NCBI RefSeq assembly: GCF_029227915.1
Contig: NC_079880.1
Span: 11,809,501 to 11,869,500 of the forward strand
Direction: 5' to 3'
Length of the DNA: 60,000 bases
DNA from: Hydractinia symbiolongicarpus
Lineage: Eukaryota; Cnidaria; Hydrozoa; Anthoathecata; Hydractiniidae
In this document: one piece after another, positions 44,601 to 57,621 of the stretch
How the letters are laid out: every line of letters starts with the position of its first letter
Numbering within the stretch: position 1 is the first letter of the stretch
Notes under the pieces: generated by a model
The model's database searches: none
What the model saw: only the letters and a program-made list of their open reading frames with translations
What the model was told of the DNA's origin: nothing
Made by a program: the position numbers and the translations under genes

Positions 44601-46576
44601 ATAAAGTAATTAGATTGTAAGCAGACATACCTTGCACGAATTATAAGCTTTTGATAACATTAGAGAAATGGTACTAATTGCTACAATTTTGTTCCTTTAC
44701 AACAATATACACCACACCCCCATCACTCCTTCCTTCTTTTCCTCCTTACCCATATTTTGCTAATGTTCAGTATATTCAACTTTAAGATGCTAAGCAAGAT
44801 AATGTTTTTATTTTGGTATTGAGCTCTTAAATAACACTGAATTACAGACTTCATTGAAACATACACAATGTGAAGGTAAGAGAGCAACGTCGTGCAAAGT
44901 CTTTCCTAAATACGTCATCTCGGGCAGTTTTATGCATATATGACACATTTATTTTTTTTAATGTTTTGGCCACCAGCAAGCTTGTCACGATATTGTATAA
45001 CAATGGAAAAGACAGGATATGTGTTACATTGTTACATGCAGTAAGTAGCGATTAAGAAGTGCAAAAATGTTAAATGCATTTTAATAACATCTTGACCTCA
45101 GTATGGCCAAAAATGTTAAGCACAAAACGGAAGATAAAAGTTCTAAAAAATGTCATGAAACTTTCATCCTTTGTACTATAGGTTATAAGCAAAGTAGTTT
45201 TTTTCACAATATGTTCTATTTTTGCTGAATAACTAGATATAGTGGAGTTAGAGAAGCGATTCATTTCATCATATTTGCATAGAGTTTTTAGCATACAGTC
45301 TAAAGCAGTGGTTGAGTTTTAGAACAAAAACAAGAAAACATATTGATTTAAACGATGGTGGTAGAAAAGCAACAATTAAATTTAAAACTGGTCATGACAA
45401 GGTGACATTCAGTAGACTTTTAAAGGACAACATGAATAGCGTCTCAACTGATCGTATAACAGAATGTTTTAATAGATAAAAAGCAATTCGATCTTCTTCT
45501 CTATTTCTACCCCTTTGTTTAAACACACAATCCAATCTCATTACTCAATGAAAACACGGCCACAAGAATCTGTCGATGCAAGAAAATTAACTTTTACAGG
45601 AATAAAATAGACTTCATAAGATGAATAATAATAAGACTGAGAAGTTTCTTTTATATTTCGAGCACAATCTGATACTTCTCTAGCAAATAAAAATAAGAAA
45701 TTTTCAAGTAATGAATCCATAGTAGGAAAAACAGTGCGCATTAGAGCTGGATTCGTGTTATAAAAGCACGAAAAGATTCAATTTTTTTTGTTACAACGAG
45801 AGAAGGGTAAACTAAATACTAAATACATAATACTGTTGTGTGTTTCTATATTCAGCGTCTATTCTAAATTCCCAAGAGCACCAAACCTTCCTACTTCTTT
45901 TAAAACTGAACCATTATGTTAATAATTAAGTCATAAATTTATTAACTGTACTGTCTGAAAGACGTCCTCTTGACAGAAATCCCTTTTGATTGCAGACTTT
46001 TTTTTATAAAAATCTTCTTGTAAGCAACACGGCCCTTTAAAACTAGTAGGCAGCAGTCCAAGTAAATAAAAGAATAAAGAAGCAAAATAAAGAATTATAA
46101 AATCAGCAACAATTTTCGATATATATCTTGTTCTAGACATTTCCATACAAAGGAAGTAATAAAAACTTTTGTTTCTAAAAAAACACACTGAGCAGCAGAC
46201 ATTTGGTAGATAGTCAACAAGTAGCTAGTAGAAAACAGTTCAATTTGTGTATAAAGAAATTTTAAAAAACTGCGCCTCAGTGGAAATGTTGTGTTTTTTG
46301 CATTAAAAGGTGTATTCTTGTGTGTTTTTCATATGCCTTCTACACGCTAGAACGCTACATTGGCTACACTTGACTTCGCTTCAATAAATTCAACACTGCA
46401 TGCCTTCCATTTTTTCAGTTAATCAAGCTTATCAATTACACTTTACGATAAGCTATAACTTACATTTCCTAACAACAAAATTTCAGAGAAAAACGTTTTT
46501 AAAACAAAAAAATTTAAGAACTTTAGAGACTCTTATTATTTACACAAACTTGGAGGAGATCTTTCTTCCTTCAAAA
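41621..46576. other. Intergenic DNA, no supported gene
   Basis: A short inverted repeat GCGCGTGC / GCACGCGC lies near 42888 and 42917, within a segment whose borders (GAGGACACGAG at 42679 and CTCTCGTCCTC at 42933) are roughly complementary. That could be an old MITE. No coding frame was convincing. Confidence 0.4.
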
Positions 46577-47284
46577 TACTACAAATACAACATATACTAC
46601 ATATACTACATATACTACATATACTACATATACTACAAATACAACATATACAACAGGTACTACAAATACTACATATACTACATATACTACATATACTACA
46701 TATACTACATACTACATATACTACATATACTACATATACTGCATACACTACATATACTACATATACTACATATACTGCATATACTACGTATACTACATAT
46801 ACAACATATACAACATATACTACAAATACAACATATACAACATATACTACATATACTACATATACTACATATACTACATATACTACATATACTGCATATA
46901 CATACTACATATCCTCCATATACTACATATACTACATATACTACATATACTACATATACTACATATACTACATATACTACATATACTACATATACAACAT
47001 ACACTACATATACTACATATACAACATATACTACATATACTACATATACTGCATATACATACTACATATCCTCCATATACTACATATACTACATATACTA
47101 CATATACTACATATACTACATATACTACATATCCTCCATATACTACATATACTACAAATACTACATATACTACATATACTACATATACTACATATACTAC
47201 ATATACTACATATACTACATATACTACATATACTACATACACTACTTATATTACATATATTACATACTCTATATACTACATATG
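46577..47284. repeat. 9-bp minisatellite (TACTACATA)n, ~0.7 kb
   Basis: About 75 copies of a 9-bp unit run through the segment, with variants ACAACATAT, ACTGCATAT and CCTCCATAT. A compound variant beginning CTGCATATACATACTAC and continuing ATCCTCC occurs at 46892 and 47049, 157 bp apart, showing higher-order duplication. Because 9 is divisible by three, several frames stay open and yield artificial YYIYYI, HILHIL or TTYTTY peptides; they are not genes. Confidence 0.95.
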
Positions 47285-47726
47285 TGTGGTCAGTAGAATT
47301 AACACAAGCTAGCAATATTAATTTCAGCACAATTTGATATTAATGTGGGTTTCATTAAATTTAATGATCCGATTATTCTGTCTAACTAGATCGCACCATC
47401 ACATTAACATGGTGCTTGAAAGTTAATCTTGACGGACATAAATTACATGTATTTTCGTAACCTTAGGTTAACCATAATCCGACGCAATTATTTATTTTAT
47501 GTACATGATATTGCAGCTTTATGGTTGGTACATAGTTCTCAATATGGAAGGGAGTTTCACTTCGGCCTGAAACATGTCAAAAGTCTTCGGCAATTAAACG
47601 GCAAGAAAATCAACGGCAATTAATCCGCAAGAAAAATCAATGGGAGTTTTTCCGCTCGCTGCTACAATAATTGACTAATAGACGGAAAGTTGGGTATTAT
47701 AAGATAAGAATATTTGAACTTCGACT

Positions 47727-48903
47727 GGGTAAATGTTAGTCAGGAAAATTTTTAGTAACCAATACATAGAAGTAGTCACTTTTCACTGACTACATGTTCG
47801 GTCTCAGGTAAAGAAAAAAGAATTTTTGTGCGGACAAGGAAGTGATAACTAACGGGTTTAGAGCCACTGAAATATCTAAAGCTATTGAAAATGCTCAAGT
47901 TATCGCAGAGAAATTAAAAAAATCCTTCACGGAACCTTAGTTTTTTAAGCATTTTCTAATTTTCTTTAACTGAAGTACAAAGTTCAGAAAAAACTTTCTG
48001 ATCATTCCCACTCCTGTGATCATTATTTAATATGAAAACTAGATGGATGCAGAAACAAAATTGAAACGCTTCAATGAAACTAAGTCAGTAGTAAAGTTTT
48101 CTTTGTCCGTTAAAGTTATAAAACTGGGACTAAGTTGGTCGGGGGAAATTATTAATCGGAGGAATTTGTTAGTTGGGAGAACTTTAATCACCGTACCTTA
48201 CTGAACCTTTTTTCCCCGATAAGCTATCATTGATGAAACGATGCGTTTTTAAGTTGGAAACAGTATGAGTCTTTTTCTTACTTAGTTACATTATCACCAT
48301 TTTTTTACTTAGAATTAACGATCGTGTGTAAAGACAACATAAATATTATTTAGTCAGCGGGAAGAGGCTTGGTAAAACTTGAATTTTACACACAAACAAT
48401 TTTTATGAGGCGGGAATCCAATTTGTACGGCTTGATATTAACAATCGGACTTGATTACAAAAGCATGAGCATTAGCGCGAAATATATAAATCTTGTAAAC
48501 AAACACAGAATATTTGAATTGCTTGTGGGAAAAGCCACTCATAGAATTATAATTATAGAAATATAAGTTATTATAACATAAAACTTACAAATAAAAGATA
48601 AATGTACGAAAAAAGTTTCTAAGGCTTATCTCAAACTTTCGCCAAAATAAGGCGGAAGTATTAAAAACAATCACATTTTTTTTAACAAATGCTTCTAAAA
48701 CTAAATTTTCTCTGTAATAACTTGAGCATTCTCAATAGCGACAGGCATTCCAACAGCTCTAATCCCGCTCATTATCATTTCCTTGTTCGCACAAAAAAAA
48801 TTGGATATCCTTTTTCCTTACCTGAGACCGAACATTTAGTCCGAGGAAAGTGATTAATTCTAGTATTGGTGACTAAAATCTTCCCTGACTAACATTTTCC
48901 CCC
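47727..48903. mobile_element. Non-autonomous DNA transposon with ~190-200 bp inverted repeats
   Basis: The left arm 47727-47915 (GGGTAAATGTTAGTCAGG ... TGTTCGGTCTCAGGTAA ... GCTCAAGTTATCGCAGAG) matches the reverse complement of 48703-48903 (GGGGAAAATGTTAGTCAGGG ... TGTTCGGTCTCAGGTAA ... GCTCAAGTTATTACAGAG). The arms differ by substitutions and small indels. The 790-bp interior has no supported frame. Target duplications and superfamily were not resolved. Confidence 0.75.
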
Positions 48904-49009
48904 GTTTTTTTCCCCAGATAAGGCATACATGATGCGAACATACACTTCGTGAATGGTTAGTTCACAATAATTCCATCTCAAAAAAAATATTAATAATAAT
49001 AATAATAAT

Positions 49010-50692
49010 AACTGATAAATATTAGTAAATAAAATCATATTTTTTATTTCCATTCATCACTATAAACAATAAGTATGTTTTAGATCTACTTACTGTGTCA
49101 AATGTCAAATTTTAAACTTTTAAATTCATAAACTTCATATATTATGATTACTATATTATATACGCTTTCGTATTAACTCTTGTTCGTGCTTCCTGAAAAT
49201 TTTGTGCATTTTTAATAACAAATTAACGTATTGCGAGGTATTATTTTGGTTTCAATGATTTCGGATGTCTTGATATATTTAATAACTTAATATCTCTCCG
49301 AACTTTAGAAACATTTGTCATTGCCAACAATAATATTTCTTTTCTGATTTTGTTTGCGAATCAAGAAAGTAGTGATGGAAATCGTACCATTTAAATTGAT
49401 TTAAAGAATGGAAATGTTTAACAACAACAAAGCGCAAGACGTTAGATGAAATATACTTTTATTGTCACATAGAACAATATGCAATTAATCATAAAAATTA
49501 GACATAAAAATATTAACTTCCAAATGACCGGCCAATGATATTGGACTTGTGAATACACAGACGAAATAACAAAAAAAGAATAACTGATAAATAAGTCTGA
49601 GAAAATAAAATCATATTTTCCATTTCCATTTATTATTATAAACAGTAAGTAGATTTTAGATGTACTTTTACCACAAATGTCAAACAAAACATCTTTTTCA
49701 CTTATTTTCTAATTCGTACCTCAAACGAAAATAACTTTACTTATTATTATCTTTACTTCTTTATCACTTCTAGTAGAGTCAGTCTAGAAAGAACTAGTAG
49801 AGTCAGTCTAGAAAGGTATAGCAAGTTTCATGCAATATTTAACACAAAATATACCGTATATATTTTTTCCTCAATTTATTTCCTGCAAATATCATTCTAA
49901 TCAAAGGTTGGGTGGGAGGGTCAATTATATCGACTTGTAATGAGTCGTAAGACGATACACCCGTAAACAAACTCGGACACGTGATAAAGGCGCGCCAAAG
50001 AAACAAAATAAATTCATTCAATATATTATATTCGCCATATTATAACGCATTTTTATGAAGCCTTGTGTCGCACTTTTTGGGACTTTTTCGGATTTTTAAT
50101 AAAAAATTTTTAACGCATTGCAAAGTATCACTTTAGTTTTAATGATATATTCACAAAATAATTATAGTCTTAAAAATATTCGATGCTCAAAGAAAAGTTG
50201 AAATTAAGATCAACTGATCTCTTAAGATAGGGAAAAAAATGAAGTGAAAGTCTTGATGTAGAAGTATCTGTCACAGTTGATATTTTTCGTAATTTAGTTT
50301 TTCATAACATGCTCCAGGTAATCCATCTTGCAACGAGATGGCACCAAAGTTGAGAAATAGATAGAATTGCTATCGAAATCCTACTTATCTTGATATATTA
50401 CAAAACTTAATATTTCTTCGAACTTTAGAAACATTTGTCACTACCAACTGTATTTCTTTTCTTATTTTGTTTGCGAATCAAGAAAGTTGTGATGGAGATA
50501 GTACCATTCAGATAAGTTTATAGAATGGAAATACTTACCAAAAAAAAGCACAAGGGGTTAGATGAAATATATGTTATATTGTCACATAAAACAATATGCA
50601 ATTAAAACTAAAAATAAGACATAAAAAAAATTAACTGCCAAATAACAAACCAATGATATTGGACTTGCGTATACACCGCTGAAACGACAGGG
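49010..50692. repeat. Diverged direct duplication in three blocks
   Basis: Block A (AACTGATAAAT ... CAAATGTCAAA) is at 49010-49110 and 49581-49690. Block B (TTTTTAATAA ... ATTGC) is near 49205-49260 and 50090-50150. Block C, about 300 bp (TCTTGATATAT ... TTTGTTTGCGAATCAAGAAAG ... GATATTGGACTTG), is at 49268-49566 and 50390-50692. The order A-B-C is kept, with growing spacing in the second copy, so an old tandem duplication or two adjacent insertions of one element later gained further insertions. Confidence 0.75.
49770..49815. repeat. 22-bp direct duplication, 24-bp period
   Basis: CTAGTAGAGTCAGTCTAGAA is present twice, starting at 49770 and 49794, identical over 22 bp. It looks like a recent replication-slippage event. 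Confidence 0.9.
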
Positions 50693-53600
50693 CATTAATT
50701 TAGTAATAATCGCACCGCTCTACACTTTTATGTCTGTGTTGTAGTCATATCAATCCATGTGATTTTATATTACGCATTTGGTTGCACGCCATGCCAAAAT
50801 GTTATTATTGCGGGGGAGCAAAGCCTTTTACAGGACTTTTATTGCGCAAACACCTCAAGAAGGAATTAAAACCCAATTATAAATAATTAATTCAGAGACA
50901 ATTTGGCATGTTAGTGTTTTGTTTCTTTTCGATGGTTTCTTTGCACATTTCTTGGACTTTATAGGTTTTTTATGCTCATCAAAAGTGAGAATACACCTAT
51001 CCAAGGAGTTTGCATACCAAAAATGTTTAAACATGCTTCATTAACGCGTCTGAAGATTCCACTAAACGTTTATTGCAGCGTCCTGTTATTAAACCACTGA
51101 AATAACTCTGCTTGCAATTTTTTCACAACCAAATATTTACAACAACACAGTTTGAAATTATCGGTTAGCTTTTCGGCTAGGCTATTGAAATTCGCTAAGA
51201 ATTGTTGTTTTTTAAATTTTCCTTCTTTTTTGAGTTTTTGCCCATCAAAGCCTGCAATATATATTTTTAATATATATTTTGATGCATACACACAGAAATT
51301 ATTTAAATAAATCCATCTTATATAAATGTGTATTGGCAAGCATTGAGATTTAACTGGCACTAAAGGCCGGAGATTTAAGATGTAACCACCAGCAGTACAA
51401 ATGAATTTGCGTGGGATGTACAATCTTTTTAAATTGATAAATAATATATGGCTAGTATCGTCTGAAGTGACAAAACATTGGCGTCTGGTATAATTCAGCA
51501 AGAAAGCAGTTATTATTATGTTGAAAGAAGTTTAAGAGAAAGAATGTTAGGTTTAAAGCTTTGTTAAAACTTTTTATAATTAAATAATGCTTTTCTTTCA
51601 CACAAAACAATTTTTTCAAATTTGTCACACAGAATTGCGACATCTTTTGTTGCTGGAATCTATTACATTGCGATTACATGCGGAACGAATTAACCGCTGT
51701 ACAGTCAGCATGACGTGAATTCTGATATAACGAGATTTTAATTTTTCCCAAGCCAATAAATATGGATCTCTAATTAATTCTTGATATTTTGGGCTTACGA
51801 CATTCTAGAGAAAAGAAGAGAAATCCAGGTAGGAAATGTTATGCTATAATTTTTAAATTCAAATTATTTTGTTTTTGGACTAAGAATAAGAAGATCATCA
51901 ATGATTAGCAGCCTTGTTTTATAATAATCTTTCAAACATTCTTTATCAACAAAGTCGAAATGGTATTAGGTAAATGCTTACCTGTTATTACATATACTGT
52001 ATTGTGTTTCCGTTGAGTTCGAAAATTTTGTTTTTTTTACAATATAGAAATATAGAAAGTGTTACGTATCATCCAAGTAAAAAAAATTACTTGCTGAAAA
52101 TTTCCTTACATTTTTATCGACTGGAAAAAAGTAAGTGTCTTGAATAAACCTTTTTAACGTTGCCACCGAGTATAAAATTGCGTACGTTGAAATTACACTC
52201 TGGCTCTTCTTTGAATGTAAGAAATGCGTATCTTGAAATCTACGTTTTTATGTTACATAGTGTGAAATAAAAGCTAGCCCTGTGCGCAAACAAGTTGTGC
52301 TGTGGACACACGAAATCGCAATTGCGATATATTTTTATCTACTTTGTTGTGATATGCAGATTTTCGTGGATTTCTTCACAGCCTAACAGGTAACACTGTC
52401 ATAATGTTACTATGTCATCTGATATTTCATACCGAACTGATATTCAATAGAGACATAGATAGAATAGCCTATCCTTCAAATGCTTATAACTTCCGTTGTG
52501 TTATCTTCCCACTCAGTTTGCAGGTAACAGAAAAACCTGGTTATTATGTTGTTACTAACCTTTTGTCACTTGTAAATTAACTTCTTATGTTTTTTGATCT
52601 TTCAAAGGGTAATACTAAACAATGAATTCATCCTATCTTATAAATATAAGTGAGCATTGGCACACAAGAAAGAGGTTCTTCTTGGGAAAAAATTTTCACC
52701 ACACTCTTGACTAGTTAAATTGCCAAAATGTTTTGATTTAAATACCTCCCTACCTAACCTTTTCGTTGTGGTAAAAGCGTCGCATTAAATTTGACTTTGA
52801 TGAAAAACGAAATGTCTGTTATCGTAACAGGTGCCACTTAAAATTCTTTACAAGTAACAATGTGAAAATATGATGAATGCAAAAATACATTACTGTTCAC
52901 TTAGTTGACAAACAACTACTTTTCAAATAATATTTATTTGAATTAGAATATATAACAATTGGAACTAAACACAGCAACTATGCAGATAAGATGTTCCATA
53001 TATATAGTAAGAAAAGTTATTTTCTGCCATTTTAGAAAAAGGAAATAAAAAAGAGAGGATTTTTTATTTAAATTTTATATTTTTTTCTGTTTTTTTATAA
53101 TTAGATAACCATTCTGAACGAAAGTTTTGTCATGTTCACTTAATGCAGTATTTGGAATTTTTTAAAAAGAACAAAACTGTTACATAACCGTCTAAAAAAT
53201 TGACCAAATATTCAAAATACTAAAATCGTTTGGGGCCATAGTTGAATTGGGTTCCTCAAATCAAAGTAAGTGGAGGTAGTTATTTTTTAACAGCCACTCT
53301 AGGAACATTCAACAGTAAAAGAAAATTATTAAAGTAGTGATGCTAGCTAGGATCGTTATATAGTATTTATAGTGAAAGCGATCCTAAGTTAATCACAATC
53401 CAATGTTTATAATCGTACACCACCAAAGATTAAATTATTAAATACCTCCTTCTATACGAAAATCCATGATGCAATGTAATTGAAACTCGTCATGCAATGC
53501 TGCACATAGGTATATTGACAGGGACTTAAGATTTAAACATTTAAAAATCTTTTAGAAATTTCCGTTCCGCGTGCTCATGAATTGCATTAGTTATTTGCGT

Positions 53601-55599
53601 AACTAGGCAACACTACAAAATAAATCTTACGCAATAATTAGTATCCCTCATATGAAAATTTTATCCACGTGGCAGTTATTTATAAACTAATTTTATGTCT
53701 TTTTTCGATTTTCCTGGCGCTTTCTGTCTTCTTGTCATCACTGATAAGTATTGCGCGGAGTAATCGTTAAAAAATATTTGACATTTATCAACCAAAAAAC
53801 TTTTAGATTTAGTGATGGTAACAGTATAGTAACCTTATGGACCACACAAATATTATATCTTACGTTGAATGCAGGGGGAAGCGCAGTAAAACGGCATAGG
53901 CCCAAACGTTTTTGCTTATATCATCCTTCAGAGTTTCGTTTCTTTAGTAACTGACTAATAAGCAAAAGAAGCCTGAGAAAATAATAACGAGATGATGTAC
54001 CATTTGCCCTGTGATGGCATAGGTACTGGCTCACAACTTTCCTACATAACATTCTTCTTGTAGCCTTACTTTCAAAACGTGCCGTGGACCATGTTTCATC
54101 ACCATGTTTTCTCCTTCCTGCTTCCAGCATGTTCATTGGTGTTTTTTTAAGGATATTTCACGCCTCTTCTGTGGGAGATTTTATGACTTAGGTACTGTCA
54201 AAAGGTGATCACAAACCGTTGGAATGAACATTGCCAAACCACGATCAACCTGCGGTCCATGTGTTGGTCTATCTTCCTGACAAATTTAAAAAAAAATAAA
54301 AATTATGATGATGAAAAATTTGTAACAAACCTAAAGATTTTTTTTTATTATTCCGCTGATGAAAGCTGACAAAGAACTTTCTAACTTTATTTCAATTTCA
54401 TTTAAAATAAAAAAAAATTATGTTTAGCGGATTTAATTTTTAGTACTGTAAGTTGTCACTTGACCTGTTATAACTTTATTTTATTTATTTATTTTTCTAA
54501 TTTGCTTTATTATTCTAAAGCTCGTTTTATTTTCTTTCTGTAAACTTTCAAAATTCCAAAATTTTCCTAATAACTGTCAGTCGAAAAAGACGCATTATTT
54601 TAGCGAATAATCATCTTATTCGTGAATGATCACAATTTTCTCGAATGATCACTACTAAGCATTATGAAGGTTTAGATTTTGCGAATAGTGAAAAAATGTT
54701 CCTGCAATCTTACCAATACATAATTAGTTTTTTTTGATGTACCGCTGCTTATTCTCAACTTTGTCTCAAACAAAATGAATGTGATTTTTGAAATCATCAC
54801 CCGAAACTTGAAATGTAAAATCTTCGGATTCATACAGCAAACAAACAACCAGTATTTTTTAAATTTTCTACTAATTAACTTCTGCTTGAAACAGAGGCTT
54901 ATTAGTACACATCAAAAATTAAGAACACTTTCATCGTAACACAAAACGACCAAAACAGTATTTTCATATGTTGGATTAAGTTGAAAATTGATACACACTA
55001 ATTCAACGATGCTGAACATGATCTTAAAGTCACGACATCAAAATTCTAAAAGTTCGAAAAATATGTAATTTATTGTGTTTTTAAAATTACTTTAGTCGTA
55101 AAAAATAGCATATCAAAATAACAAGATATACAGGTCAGAAAAGTTTACTCTAAAAAATAATCAGGAAAAAGGAAAGAAGCAAAATCAAGAGCATTCGGAG
55201 CACGTTTTAATTTTAAATCGGGAGAGAATTAAATCATATTCGGAGGAGAATTGATGCTAAAAATGTTGCCAGACTGACTAATTTACAAAAAAAGTAATTT
55301 TTTTTCCTTTCGTGTTTGTTTTGTTTTTTACTCCCTGTTAAAAATTGACGATCGACTTCTGTGATCAATTTTCGCAAATAATATTTCAGAAAATATTTTG
55401 CAGGTGTTTATTTTCATTAAAATCACTGAAATTAAGTCTAAAATTTATGTTATTACGTAACTCGTGACGTCACAGCATGCCTATTTGTTTTAGTATTAAT
55501 TTAGTATTAATTTAGTATTATTTTTATGCTAAATGTAAACGAAAGGAACAAAAAATGCATAACTGATCCTCTGTAAGTAAATCTGATTTCTGATTATAA
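50693..55599. other. Intergenic DNA, nothing recognised
   Basis: Frames are short and without recognisable domains. A basic peptide at 53921-54136 (-) was considered and not accepted. TTTAGTATTAAT is tandemly repeated near 55490-55515. Confidence 0.4.
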
Positions 55600-55805
55600 A
55601 ATAAATTTTAGGCGATTGAAAACATATCTAAATCCTAAAATCTACTAGGACAACTACTGTAATAACAAATAAATAACTATATTTCACAACCAAGTATCTA
55701 TAAATCTTTCTAAGAACAATTTTACATATATTTTATGGCTGTTTGGGGTGATAATAAATAGGTTTTAGATGTACTTTTCAGTAAACAGTAAAAATAACAT
55801 ATTTG
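55600..55805. repeat. Dispersed ~200-bp repeat, copy 2
   Basis: Same order of phrases as 37540-37745, including AATCCTAAAATCT, TTTTATGGCTGT and TAGGTTTTAGATGTACTTTT. The last phrase also resembles block A of the 49-kb duplication, so these may belong to one broad family. Confidence 0.6.
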
Positions 55806-57600
55806 ACTAGCTAGCTGGCTTTTAATCTACACTTGTAGCCAAAACCATAAAACTGGTTTGTCCAAGATTTATATAAGGCTAGAACACGTGGCAATACAAT
55901 AATCTTAACCTGCAGAAGCATATAAATAACAAAGAAAACTAATTGGATGGCTGGGTAGCTAGTTATAGCTTGCCTGTGAGGTAAACAAAAATGAAAACAA
56001 ACCGAAAAAATACCTGGAAAGTAGTTTTAAAAAACTGAACCTTTGTTAAAATTTGAATAGTATTTTTAGAAGCATTGCAAAGCAAAAATATAAAGCAAAC
56101 AGCTAAAAAACATTCCTTTCTCCAGCACTGAGTTGCTTTCGGTCTTGTTACCATATTTCGGACAGCTTTGAGGGGATCGTATGCAATAAAAGCTCTTTAT
56201 TTCCTGATTGATCACTTTTCTAAAAATCTGCTCCTGATTGGCCATTTATTTTAGTGGAAACTTGTCCTTGTGCTAGCAGGGCCCCCGACGGGTTTCTCGT
56301 CCTTGCGGTAGCGTTCGTGACTCAACTCACTATTGACGCACAAACAGGCAGACGGAACAGGTGTATTATTAAAGAGACATATTTCCTTCTCTTTAAAAGA
56401 AATTTAAGATTGAATACTCAGAGAACAGCGACTAATGCCGTGGTAAAAATCAAAGACGCTTTTCCATCGTCGCGTCTATTTCCTGCATGCTTACCACAAA
56501 GTGACAGCAGCCATTCTGATGCAGACAGATAAAATAAGGCTATTAAAGAGACGACGCGTCAAATTAATAATTTTTAGAAAGTGTATGTCGGTTTACTTAT
56601 ACGTAAGACAATTTTTTGTACTTTTGATATCAAGAAAACCTTATAATACTGGTTTTGACAACTTATAAAACATTAGACATATATATGTATATATTCATTA
56701 AATATCACAAATGGCTACTTTTGCTGATTTCTAGGCCTCACAAACTGGCTTTAGCTATATTCTCAATATCAGTGATCTTTCTCAATAGAGATAATAGGCA
56801 ATTATTTATCAATTTAGTGAGGAAGCGTTGTGCCAAAGGAGATTGTGAGCCTAAATATATCACTACCACAAATTATTTGTTCAAGGGAAAACATAGGAAA
56901 TTTAGAATCACTTAACTGTGAAGAAAGATCAAGCTTGTTTGAAATATATCAATTCATAATTAAATCACTTTTCTATAACAGTTGAAAATTAATATGCCAC
57001 TAAGGGAATGTAAGTTAAGTACGAACTGTTAAATGTCAAACTTTAATAAATTATTAGTTTTGGCATTAAACTGTACGCATTCTTTATATTGAATCATTTT
57101 TTTATAATGACTTTCTCTTTTACTGAAAACGTGAAAAATTATAATCGTTTAAGTATTGAAATTCAATTTTATGATACATGTGTCAGCAATATTTCATTGT
57201 AGATCAGTATATTATAATTGTGACAAAAAAAAGTATTATTGTTTTTGCTAAAGTTAAAAGTACAACAAAAACACAATTGAATTTTCTGCATTTAAACGCT
57301 GAATTTTTTTAACAACTATTTTCATTATATCTTGGAATGCAGTCACAGAATGTCAATAATGAATAAGAAAATGTCTGGTTGCTTTTCAATATTGAATATT
57401 GGTTACTTGAGTAGTCATAGTACAATTATAAGTGACGTCAATCCAATAAAGGAAGACATGAGAATCATTCAAAGTATGTCTTAATTTCGTTGCTGATTGA
57501 ATAGCAATATAGTATATACCTGACTTTTACATTCTCTAAAAGCATGACTTTACTCGCTCGTTGCAGCAGCGTGAGATTAGTGGTTCTTCAGTTAAGGATT
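55806..57600. other. Intergenic DNA, nothing recognised
   Basis: A somewhat more G/C-rich stretch at 56250-56535 contains an open frame without ATG or motif. No gene could be supported. Confidence 0.4.
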
Positions 57601-57621
57601 CCCCCCCCCCCCCCCCCCCCC
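57601..57621. repeat. Poly-C tract (21 C)
   Basis: An uninterrupted run of 21 C residues lies in AT-rich DNA. The minus strand is poly-G and could form quadruplex structures. Such runs are also common assembly or sequencing trouble spots, so the exact length should be treated with care. Confidence 0.95.

Noticed and set aside
46577-47284. CRISPR-like array
   Set aside because: Units are contiguous 9-mers with no spacers, in a eukaryotic context.
46400-47296. 298-codon open frame across the 9-bp array
   Set aside because: It is produced by a 9-bp repeat that cannot generate stops in this frame. The peptide changes register with each indel and has no domain.
53921-54136. Basic 71-aa minus-strand peptide
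   Set aside because: No homology recognised and no start or splice context. Left out as probable chance coding.
56254-56532. 92-codon plus-strand frame in a G/C-richer patch
   Set aside because: No ATG at the start and no motif. Composition alone is not evidence for a gene.
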